DNA of 5,172 nt from Acidobacteriaceae bacterium (lineage in GTDB: Bacteria > Acidobacteriota > Terriglobia > Terriglobales > Acidobacteriaceae): positions 1 through 5,172 of the forward strand of contig JASIJX010000281.1 of assembly GCA_030049955.1 (NCBI GenBank), given 5' to 3'. A program made the position numbers and the translations under genes. Shown here piece by piece: positions 1 through 4,789 of the stretch (positions are counted from its first letter, which is position 1; the number at the start of each line of letters is the position of its first letter). The notes below the pieces were generated by a model that saw nothing but the letters and a program-made list of their open reading frames with translations, was not told where the DNA came from and did no database searches.

Positions 1-282
1 ACGCAGTGGGGCGCTTATCCAGTGAACACCAGCAGCGTGGAGCGCTTAGAGAAAGGCAAGGGCAAGCGCACTGCGATGTTTGCCGGCGGCGGTGGAGCAT
101 TTGGTGCGGTGATTGGCGGACTTGCTGGCGGCGGCAAGGGAGCGGCAATCGGTGCATTGGCGGGCGGCGGCGCGGGAACCGCAGGCGGCGCCTTTACAGG
201 CAACAAGCAGATCGTGCTTCCCGCCGAGACGTTGCTTACGTTCCGTCTGGAGCGGCCAGTGCATATCGTGCAGGGGCAATAA
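1..282 (+). CDS. Glycine-zipper protein, 3' end (5' part outside window)
   Basis: The reading frame is open from base 1 to a TAA at 280-282, giving 93 visible residues, so this is the C-terminal part of a longer protein. A GTG at 22 could start a short protein, but the seven codons before it are open and no ribosome site is visible, so I treat the gene as truncated by the window edge. Residues about 29-67 are almost only Gly and Ala with isolated hydrophobic residues (GAVIGGLAGGGKGAAIG and similar). This is the pattern of glycine-zipper domains, which form tightly packed membrane-associated helices. The tail after it (IVLPAETLLTFRLERPV) resembles the end of secreted or envelope glycine-zipper proteins of Acidobacteria, as I remember them. 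A role at the cell envelope is inferred; the exact function is unknown. The downstream gene converges on it from the other strand. Confidence 0.75.
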   Translation, partial: TQWGAYPVNTSSVERLEKGKGKRTAMFAGGGGAFGAVIGGLAGGGKGAAIGALAGGGAGTAGGAFTGNKQIVLPAETLLTFRLERPVHIVQGQ

Positions 283-296
283 AGCACGATTGCACG

Positions 297-413
297 TTAG
301 AGCGGTTTCAGAGTTACCGTGCCCTTTTGAGGACTTCGGAAGGCGGCATTTTCTTGAGGAAAATGCCACTCAGCAGCGTGCCTGCGGATGCAGCAACTCT
401 GGAATTGCTTTAT
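297..413. repeat. Imperfect palindromic repeat, unit 1
   Basis: The two ends of this 117-bp stretch are imperfect inverted copies of one motif. Bases 297-321 face 389-413, and in a + strand RNA about 16 Watson-Crick and 6 G-U pairs form over 25 positions. The centre is a perfect 9-bp hairpin (345-353 with 359-367, loop TTGAG) whose midpoint, base 356, is close to the midpoint of the whole unit. It follows the stop of the glycine-zipper gene by 14 bp and abuts unit 2. The design resembles a MITE or REP-type intergenic repeat. It may also end transcripts, although no clear T run follows the stems. No protein is supported here. Confidence 0.7.
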
Positions 414-527
414 GGCAATTCCTGAGTTGCTGTGTTTATCGATTCTGTGCAAGGTCGACGCTCCCTGATGGTTGCGTCGACTTGAACACAGTGGCTCCGG
501 GATACAGTTACTCAGGAATTGCTTTAG
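411..527. repeat. Imperfect palindromic repeat, unit 2
   Basis: This second unit has the same length and plan as its left neighbour. Bases 415-427 pair perfectly with 510-522 (13 bp), followed by 430-433 with 504-507. Inside lie 445-449 with 487-491, and 452-461 with 474-483 (10 bp, one G-U). Its right end, 505-526, repeats 391-412 of unit 1 with 19 of 22 identities, which shows that the units are related. The centres differ in sequence: GGCATTTTC in unit 1 and a GTCGACGC stem here. The last bases overlap the TAA (524-526) of the diguanylate cyclase gene on the minus strand, so the repeat supplies that gene's stop region. Confidence 0.7.
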
Positions 528-1555
528 CCGCCGCGCACCTGGCCGCGCCCGCTGCTCTTCACCACGTACATGCGCGAATCTGCAGCGCCAATGACTGTGT
601 GCAGCGTGGCGCCGTCGCCGGGTGCGGTTGCCACGCCTGCGCTCGCGCTCACCATGAGCTTCAGCCCGTTGCTCATCTGAAAAGTCGTACCCATGAGCGC
701 GCGGTGCAGTTCGACGGTATGAGCTAGCGCAGTCTTTTCGGGCGTGTCGGGCATGAGCAGCACAAACTCGTCGCCTCCATAACGGAAGCATCGGTCGCCG
801 GGCCGGCTCAGTTCCTTGATTCGGCGGCCTACACTTGCTAGTAACTCGCTGCCGATCAGGTGCCCGTGGACGTCGTTAACCATCTTGAACCGGTCGAGAT
901 CGAGGAAGGCCAGGCTCAATTGACTGCTTTCGGGCTTCATTTGCTCTAGCTCACGGCTGAGAACGTCGTATAGGTGACGCACGTTGTAGAGGCCGGTGAC
1001 GTCGTCGGTGATGGTGAGCTGCTGGATGCGCGCAACGTCGCGGGAATTCTCGATGGCAATGGCTGCATGGTCGGCAAGGATGTGCAGAAAGGCGATGGTG
1101 TAATCGTTCATCTGCTCGGCGCGCGGATTGAAGATTTCGATTGCGCCGTGGGTACCCTTGCGGCCACGCAGGGGCAGCGCGATTACCGATTTCACTTTGC
1201 TCGGCTTTGCCGAGCCAATGCGCAGCACGCGCGGATCGCTCACGGCCTCGGGAACGAGAAGCGTTTCCCCGTGCTGGACCACCCATCCGGCGACGCCCTC
1301 GCCGACTTTGACGCGGAGGTCGCGGAGCTCGGCCTGGCGGCCACCGGCAGCGAGCGCGTAGTACAGCTCCTGCGTGGCTTCGTCGAGCATAAGCAGCGTC
1401 CACAGCTCGGCCTGCACGACGCGTTCCATTTGCTCCAGGATGGCACGCAATATCGCATCGAGATTGAAACTCGATGTGAGAGAGCGCGTGAGCTGGTGAA
1501 ACACAAGCAGATCTGCGAGCGGGATACGACCTTCCGTCTCGTTCGACATTTCCAT
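524..1555 (-). CDS. GAF-GGDEF diguanylate cyclase
   Basis: Probable cytoplasmic enzyme that joins two GTP into cyclic di-GMP, controlled by a sensory GAF domain; 343 residues. Residues about 25-170 form the GAF domain (NLDAILRAILEQMERVV, then VGEGVAGWVVQHGE), and 181-340 the GGDEF domain (TDDVTGLYN linker motif). The active-site loop is an intact GGDEF at 260-264. Asp219 and Asn227 in LDLDRFKMVND fit the metal- and guanine-contacting positions. RPGD at 251-254, five residues before GGDEF, is a product-inhibition I-site. One oddity is Ser236, where PleD-type enzymes usually have Asp (GH..GD). No transmembrane segment is seen, so the signal is probably internal. Start: ATG at 1553-1555 begins MEMSNE, but the AAAGG upstream is better spaced (7 nt) for the second ATG at 1547-1549, which gives a protein two residues shorter. 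The ligand of the GAF domain cannot be told. Confidence 0.93.
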   Translation of the reverse strand: MEMSNETEGRIPLADLLVFHQLTRSLTSSFNLDAILRAILEQMERVVQAELWTLLMLDEATQELYYALAAGGRQAELRDLRVKVGEGVAGWVVQHGETLLVPEAVSDPRVLRIGSAKPSKVKSVIALPLRGRKGTHGAIEIFNPRAEQMNDYTIAFLHILADHAAIAIENSRDVARIQQLTITDDVTGLYNVRHLYDVLSRELEQMKPESSQLSLAFLDLDRFKMVNDVHGHLIGSELLASVGRRIKELSRPGDRCFRYGGDEFVLLMPDTPEKTALAHTVELHRALMGTTFQMSNGLKLMVSASAGVATAPGDGATLHTVIGAADSRMYVVKSSGRGQVRGG

Positions 1556-1561
1556 GCCTTT

Positions 1562-1569
1562 GGGGGGGG
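1562..1569. other. Run of eight G in the cyclase leader
   Basis: Eight consecutive G (C in the mRNA sense) lie 7 bp before the cyclase ATG. An upstream ATG at 1590-1592 is one base out of frame with the cyclase. Loss of one G would bring it into frame and add about 12 residues (MAELLVLDPPKG). The run could thus vary the leader or the start by slippage. No good ribosome site precedes the upstream ATG, so this remains a possibility only. Confidence 0.3.
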
Positions 1570-1620
1570 TCTAGTACCAACAATTCTGCCATAGTGAAGG
1601 AAGGAATCGGCCGATGACAA

Positions 1621-1630
1621 GATAATTATC
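1621..1630. promoter_or_regulatory. Short palindrome GATAATTATC in the moaA-cyclase gap
   Basis: A perfect 10-bp AT-rich palindrome lies about 66 bp upstream of the cyclase start. On the minus strand it is followed directly by TTGTCA, a five-of-six match to a -35 box, but no good -10 box lies at the right distance. It could be an operator or part of a promoter for the cyclase. Palindromes of this length also occur by chance, so the call is weak. Confidence 0.2.
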
Positions 1631-1638
1631 TGGTTGGC

Positions 1639-1658
1639 CGGCGGAATTTTATCCGCCG
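1639..1658 (-). terminator. Hairpin enclosing the moaA stop codon
   Basis: A perfect 7-bp stem (1639-1645 with 1652-1658) closes a 6-base loop that holds the TAA stop of moaA (1649-1651). No T run follows on the minus strand, so it is not a classical rho-independent terminator. It might protect the 3' end or slow the polymerase before the cyclase gene. Transcription may continue into that gene. Confidence 0.3.
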
Positions 1659-2692
1659 ATGTGCACCATGGAGCGCGAGGGCTTCAGGAATCCCGGCTCG
1701 CCGATGTGATGACGTGCTTCCTTACCCTTTACTGTACGGATAATGTAGGCGCGCAGCTCCTCGTCAGGAGCGCCTGCGCGCATTCTGCCGTAAATGTCGT
1801 GTTCCACCTGCGAAAACAGGCAGGTGCGGATCTTGCCGTCGGAGGTGAGCCGCACGCGGCTGCAGGCGCCGCAGAAGGCCTGGCTGACGGGCGCGATGAT
1901 GCCAATCTCTCCAGCGCCGTCGGCGAAGGTATAGCGGCGCGCGGTCTCGCTGGGGTCGCGCAGCGGAATCTCGGCCAGCGCCGGCATGGTGGTGCGGCCG
2001 ATGCGGTCGACGATCTCCTTGAGCGGCACGACGATCTGCGGCGACCACAGACGGCCTTCTTCGAGGGGCATGAACTCGATGAAGCGCACGACCACGTCTT
2101 CCTTGCGAGCGAAGCGGGCGAAGCCCTCGATCTGATCGTCATTGAAGCCGCGCAGAAGCACGCAGTTGATCTTGAGCGGCGTGAGGCCGGCCGCGCGCGC
2201 GGCGCGAATTCCGCCGAGCACGGTTTGGAAGCTTCCCGGCACGCGGGTGATGCGCTCGAACGTGGCGGCGTCGACCGCGTCCATGCTCACAGTGACGCGG
2301 TCGAGTCCTGCGGCTTTGAGTGGTTCGGCGAGCGAGTCGAGCAAGTGGCCGTTGGTGGTCAACGCGAGGTCCAGCGGCTCGTCCCAGAGAGTGCGTAAAC
2401 GGCGAAGTTCGCGGACGAGGTCCGGAAGATCGTGGCGCAGCAGCGGCTCGCCGCCGGTGAGACGAATTTTTGTAATGCCCAAATCAACGAACAGGCGGAT
2501 CAGGCGCAGATACTCGTCGATGCGCAGCTCGGGATATTGCGGCCCGATTTCGCCAGTGCGGCAGTAGACGCATTTGTAATTGCAGCGGTCGGTGACGGAG
2601 ACGCGCAGATCGTGGATCACGCGGCCGTGGCTGTCGGTCAGGCGCGCATCGGCACCCGCCGCTAGGGGAACGGTTTGGAGGGCATTCGCCAT
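1649..2692 (-). CDS. moaA: GTP 3',8-cyclase MoaA (molybdenum cofactor synthesis)
   Basis: Radical SAM enzyme that, with MoaC, turns GTP into cyclic pyranopterin monophosphate, the first step of molybdenum cofactor synthesis in the cytoplasm. The 347 residues fit the family. Cys37, Cys41 and Cys44 (CNYKCVYC, after LRVSVTDR) bind the radical-SAM 4Fe-4S cluster. RLTGGEPLLR at 77-86 is the SAM-contacting GGEP motif. Cys274, Cys277 and Cys291 (FCGACSRVRL..TCLF) bind the second, substrate-side cluster. The protein ends in GG (346-347), the tail essential in this family. All key residues are present, so it should be active. The start is fixed on the upstream side by an in-frame TAA at 2705-2707. No Shine-Dalgarno sequence precedes the ATG, and the first 20 or so residues are a poorly conserved extension. 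No other moa, moe or mog gene is in the window. Confidence 0.97.
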   Translation of the reverse strand: MANALQTVPLAAGADARLTDSHGRVIHDLRVSVTDRCNYKCVYCRTGEIGPQYPELRIDEYLRLIRLFVDLGITKIRLTGGEPLLRHDLPDLVRELRRLRTLWDEPLDLALTTNGHLLDSLAEPLKAAGLDRVTVSMDAVDAATFERITRVPGSFQTVLGGIRAARAAGLTPLKINCVLLRGFNDDQIEGFARFARKEDVVVRFIEFMPLEEGRLWSPQIVVPLKEIVDRIGRTTMPALAEIPLRDPSETARRYTFADGAGEIGIIAPVSQAFCGACSRVRLTSDGKIRTCLFSQVEHDIYGRMRAGAPDEELRAYIIRTVKGKEARHHIGEPGFLKPSRSMVHIGG

Positions 2693-2789
2693 TGGCAGCG
2701 TCGATTACCGGCACTACAAGGCTATACCGTTTGACACCGGTTTGCAGAGCCGAAGCGGGGCAGGGAAGACTGGATAGAGAAAAGTGTCT

Positions 2790-2817
2790 GCCGGCGCGAG
2801 CGATTGGCCGCGCCGGC
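2790..2817 (-). terminator. Probable terminator of the small membrane protein gene
   Basis: A perfect, very GC-rich 9-bp stem (2790-2798 with 2809-2817, loop of 10) lies about 70 bp after the membrane protein stop on the minus strand. It is followed there by AGACACTTTTCTCT, a loose T-rich tail. It would separate that gene from moaA. The + strand side has no T run, so the minus direction is preferred. Confidence 0.5.
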
Positions 2818-2865
2818 GAAGAAAAATTTGGTCAGAAAATCGGTCGATATTCGTCGATGTATTCG

Positions 2866-2911
2866 TCGACGTGCGGAGTTCCGCGGTTAATCGATGCGCG
2901 GAGTTCCGCGG
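2866..2911. repeat. 25-bp tandem duplication across a stop codon
   Basis: Bases 2866-2886 and 2891-2911 match at 19 of 21 positions, including an exact 14-bp block (GCGGAGTTCCGCGG at 2873-2886 and 2898-2911). The period is 25 bp. The TAA of the membrane protein gene (2887-2889) lies between the copies. Next to it, TATTCGTCGA occurs twice with a period of 12 (2848-2857 and 2860-2869). Confidence 0.75.
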
Positions 2912-3165
2912 CGGAGCACCAGTCCGGCGGTACCGAAGCCGGCCACCAGGATGAGGGCGAGGAAGAAGTAGTAAGCCATCGGATGCGCCCAGCCCGGATC
3001 GTAGCTCAGGTCCTGACCCACCCACAGTAGCAGCACTGTGGCGATGACGCTGAACTGGCCGGCGATGACGAGGAAGGTATGGCCCAGGTCGCGCCGCTTA
3101 TCCAGCGCTTCCACTTGATCAGGGGTAAGATTGCGCTCCTCGGGGGGTAGAAGGGTATTGGCCAT
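2887..3165 (-). CDS. Small two-helix membrane protein, unknown function
   Basis: I do not recognise a named family. The 92-residue product has a charged, Pro-containing N-terminus (MANTLLPPEERNLTPDQVEALDKRRD) and two hydrophobic segments, at about 31-50 and 65-84. A short loop joins them, and a basic tail (LRRGTPRID) ends the protein, so it should be an inner-membrane hairpin. The start is well supported: AGGAG sits 6 bases before the ATG. Coding is further supported by the clean helix pattern and the absence of a better frame on the other strand. The C-terminus is odd. The stop falls inside a 25-bp tandem duplication, and the next frame after it reads RGTPHVDEYIDEYRPIF before a TGA at 2832-2834. 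Removing one repeat copy would join that tail in frame to give 102 residues. A possible minus-strand -10 (TATGAT, 3236-3241) has no matching -35. Confidence 0.75.
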   Translation of the reverse strand: MANTLLPPEERNLTPDQVEALDKRRDLGHTFLVIAGQFSVIATVLLLWVGQDLSYDPGWAHPMAYYFFLALILVAGFGTAGLVLRRGTPRID

Positions 3166-3167
3166 TG

Positions 3168-3190
3168 CGTTCTCCTGATACGTTCTCCTG
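3168..3190 (-). promoter_or_regulatory. Duplicated ribosome binding site
   Basis: CGTTCTCCTG occurs twice exactly, at 3168-3177 and 3181-3190 (period 13). On the minus strand this gives two CAGGAGAACG blocks ahead of the membrane protein ATG. The nearer one has ideal spacing (6 bases) and decides the start; the farther one is probably a by-product of a small duplication. Confidence 0.6.
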
Positions 3191-3284
3191 GCGGGCCTTG
3201 CTCAATTTCAGCCTGAACCCGCGCACATCGATTCAATCATACTGCTGCGGTTGCGCGCCAGCGGGATTGGTGAAAAGGAGCCTT

Positions 3285-3563
3285 TCAATCCATCAGGAAG
3301 GCGAGTGACTGCAGCGTGGTAATTTCGAATGGCTTGCGGCAGCGGATATTCTGGCAGGCCATTTTGTCGTCGCGGCGCACCATGTAGGACTGCGCTTTGG
3401 CGAAGCGGGCGCGGTCCCGTTCGTCGGCGCCGCGCGGCAACTGGGGGCGCTTACGGCGGACCACCCAGGTGACTTTATAGTCGGCAGCCTGGCCGCATTT
3501 GGGGCAAGTCAGCGTATGAGTGCGCTGTTCGGTGGTCTCGGTAAAAAAATCGCGCTCTTCCAT
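3285..3563 (-). CDS. Small CxxC protein, possible zinc ribbon, unknown function
   Basis: The product has 92 residues from the ATG at 3561-3563, which has AGGAGG upstream with a rather long 10-base spacer. An ATG at 3612-3614 would give 109 residues, but the extra 17 (MHSASAARFGPAGGFQH) look non-conserved. Cys20 and Cys23 (LTCPKCGQ) form a zinc-knuckle-like pair, and Cys70 and Cys75 (ACQNIRC) a second one. Together they could bind one zinc, though the CX4C spacing is unusual. Between them is a basic region (VVRRKRPQLPRGADERDRARF). No membrane segment is seen. A metal-binding or nucleic-acid-binding role is inferred from the cysteines and charge only. The gene is divergent from the small basic gene at 3732 and precedes the membrane protein gene by 119 bp on the same strand. 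Confidence 0.7.
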   Translation of the reverse strand: MEERDFFTETTEQRTHTLTCPKCGQAADYKVTWVVRRKRPQLPRGADERDRARFAKAQSYMVRRDDKMACQNIRCRKPFEITTLQSLAFLMD

Positions 3564-3618
3564 ATGCTGAAATCCTCCTGCCGGCCCGAATCGCGCCGCC
3601 GACGCAGAGTGCATACTT

Positions 3619-3648
3619 TCACTTCCAGATCGGCGGGTTTTCTTTCAT
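3619..3648 (-). CDS. Possible 9-residue upstream ORF (leader peptide)
   Basis: ATG at 3646-3648 encodes MKENPPIWK and a TGA at 3619-3621. It has the best-placed ribosome site of this region: GGAGG at 3655-3659, 6 bases upstream. The TGA is 4 bases before the ATG at 3612-3614 of the long form of the CxxC gene, in another frame, so termination and reinitiation are possible. It may instead be chance, or the relic start of a lost gene, since nothing protein-like follows in its frame. Confidence 0.35.
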   Translation of the reverse strand: MKENPPIWK

Positions 3649-3673
3649 ACTAATCCTCCGAACAGATTCTTCC

Positions 3674-3717
3674 GGTTGATCTTCCGCGCCGATTGAATAA
3701 TCGGCCGATAATCAACC
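3674..3717. promoter_or_regulatory. Nested inverted repeat in the divergent promoter region
   Basis: An outer 7-bp arm (GGTTGAT 3674-3680 with ATCAACC 3711-3717) encloses an inner 7-bp stem (GCCGATT 3688-3694 with AATCGGC 3699-3705, loop GAAT). It lies between the divergent CxxC gene and the small basic gene, 14 bp before the ATG at 3732. It could be an operator or a structure in the leader of the + strand transcript. No convincing -35/-10 pair was found for either direction. Confidence 0.4.
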
Positions 3718-3731
3718 GTGGATACGATACG

Positions 3732-3917
3732 ATGGCCCGACGCAAACCAGTCCGGTTTTCCGCCGCGAAAGCGGTGAAGGCGAATGCCCGCGAGCGCGTG
3801 GGCCAGCCGAAGCCAGTTCGCGTGATCGAGGAAAAGACGCGCAAAGGCCGCCGTGCACAGCGCAAACCGCGGCTTGAAGATCTGCTCGACGATCTGCACG
3901 GGCGGGAGGAGGAATAG
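3732..3917 (+). CDS. Tiny basic protein, unknown function
   Basis: The 61-residue product is rich in Arg and Lys over residues 1-47 (MARRKPVRFSAAKAVKANAR) and ends acidic (LEDLLDDLHGREEE). I chose the ATG at 3732. A TTG at 3693 would add 13 residues but lies inside the inverted repeat and has no ribosome site. The ATG itself has only a weak one. The gene ends 2 bases before the VOC gene, and its final codons contain that gene's strong Shine-Dalgarno sequence, so the pair should be co-transcribed and translationally coupled. The charge pattern would allow nucleic-acid or ribosome binding, but this is a guess. Tight coupling and an uninterrupted, strongly biased composition support it as a real gene. 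Confidence 0.6.
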   Translation: MARRKPVRFSAAKAVKANARERVGQPKPVRVIEEKTRKGRRAQRKPRLEDLLDDLHGREEE

Positions 3918-3919
3918 CC

Positions 3920-4288
3920 ATGGCGAAGGCGGTCGGCATTGGCGGAGTCTTTCTGAAGTCGCGTGAGCCGGAGGCGCTGGCTCGCTGGTATACCGAGCAT
4001 CTGGGCATTGCGACCGACGGCAGCGGCTCGCTGATTTTCGACCGCCCGGCATCGGCCGGTCCCACCGTTTTTGCCCATTTTCCTGCGGATACGGAATACT
4101 TTGGCGCCGGACCGCAGCAGGCGATGGTGAACTTCCGTGTCGACAACCTGGATGAACTGCTTGGCCAACTTGCCGCTGCCGGTGTGCGCATCGATCCGCA
4201 GCGCGAAGACCATTCTTACGGCCGGTTCGCGTGGATCTGGGACGCGGAGGGAAATCGCGTGGAGCTTTGGCAGCCTGCGGCGAGCTGA
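3920..4288 (+). CDS. VOC (glyoxalase/bleomycin-resistance fold) family protein
   Basis: The 122-residue product is a single vicinal-oxygen-chelate module pair. The N-terminal half opens with GIGGVFLKSREPEALARWYTEHLG, the usual first strand and helix. The C-terminal half runs from MVNFRVDNLDELLGQLAAAGV to YGRFAWIWDAEGNRVELWQP. Glu115 in VELW is the position of the common metal-binding Glu. The first-strand His or Glu typical of glyoxalase I is not evident (GVFLKS), so metal binding and enzyme activity are uncertain. Family members range from glyoxalases and dioxygenases to antibiotic-binding proteins, and substrate cannot be inferred. The start is secure: GGAGG at 3908-3912 is 7 bases before the ATG, inside the end of the preceding small gene. 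A 6-bp inverted repeat (4288-4293 with 4307-4312) begins at its stop codon. Confidence 0.9.
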   Translation: MAKAVGIGGVFLKSREPEALARWYTEHLGIATDGSGSLIFDRPASAGPTVFAHFPADTEYFGAGPQQAMVNFRVDNLDELLGQLAAAGVRIDPQREDHSYGRFAWIWDAEGNRVELWQPAAS

Positions 4289-4314
4289 ACGATCGAGCTG
4301 GACGACATCGTTGA

Positions 4315-4336
4315 CCCCCTCCCTCCCCCTCCCCCC
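4315..4336 (-). other. G-quadruplex motif after the VOC gene
   Basis: On the + strand the tract is C5-T-C3-T-C5-T-C6. The minus strand therefore has four G runs of 6, 5, 3 and 5 with single-A loops, which meets the standard quadruplex pattern with the most stable loop length. It begins 27 bases after the VOC stop and lies in the template strand, where it could pause polymerase and help end transcription. Confidence 0.7.
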
Positions 4337-4337
4337 T

Positions 4338-4777
4338 ATCTGAGCGGATATATGTGAAAACAAAAGGCTTGCTTTGGAGATTGCGCCGCATCTATCTGAT
4401 TTCCAGAGAGTTGTTTACAGCTATTTTGTAATCAGTGAGTTACGGCATGGTACGTCTCGGCTGCGCGTTTGGTTCAACCTGCTTTTGTATGGAGGCTATT
4501 TCTGTGTAACTGTGAAAGGAGCTTTCGGCAAGTGATTGAAAACGCGCCGGATTTCGGCCCCAAAAACGCTCGAGTTTCGCGAGAGTCAAAAAAATGACGT
4601 TGCGCGGCGCCGTGCGCTCGACTTCGAGGCTCTTTCAGGGTAGCCGACGGAGAGGAAATTTCCGGCAATGTTAACGGTTCGGATATGTGGCTCATGGGGC
4701 AGGGAATGAGTGTATTTGGCAACCGGGGGAAAGTTGACAGAGGTGGCAAGCCGGCTCCCGCTGCGCGGGATGAACGT
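4338..4777. other. Non-coding gap with AT-rich patch
   Basis: About 440 bases without a supported gene. Bases 4346-4540 are clearly richer in A and T than the surrounding genes. Two similar blocks begin with CTATTT at 4421 and 4496, 75 bp apart; they run through GTAA and GTGA and end in CGGCA (4442-4446 and 4526-4530). A weaker relative starts near 4346. A 5-bp hairpin GAAAG/CTTTC lies at 4514-4526, and a 10-bp palindrome GGAAATTTCC at 4654-4663. The methyltransferase promoter should be here, but I found no good -35/-10 pair. Minus-strand ORFs across it have no ribosome site and no recognisable protein features. Confidence 0.4.
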
Positions 4778-4789
4778 ATGATCCAGTCC

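Noticed and set aside
297..527. CRISPR-like array
   Set aside because: The repeated motif alternates in orientation and occurs only four times with unequal gaps. There is no regular spacer pattern and no cas gene.
1634..2398. 254-codon + strand ORF
   Set aside because: It lies antisense to moaA, whose motifs are unmistakable. Its Ala/Gly/Arg-rich translation is typical of a shadow in GC-rich DNA.
2731..2736. Perfect TTGACA on the + strand in the moaA leader
   Set aside because: No -10 box follows at 16-18 bp (the region is GCGGGG), and no + strand gene lies downstream.
2693..2789. Molybdenum cofactor riboswitch upstream of moaA
   Set aside because: The leader is only about 100 bases after the terminator hairpin, and I could not find the long multi-stem fold of that class. 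The gene also lacks a ribosome site to be masked.
3645..4391. 248-codon minus-strand ORF over the VOC and small basic genes
   Set aside because: The + strand VOC gene has a strong ribosome site and family motifs. The minus product is Arg/Pro/Ser-rich without recognisable domains and crosses the divergent control region.
4734..4739. Perfect TTGACA before the methyltransferase
   Set aside because: The position for a -10 box holds CCCGCT, and the site lies within the possible N-terminal extension.
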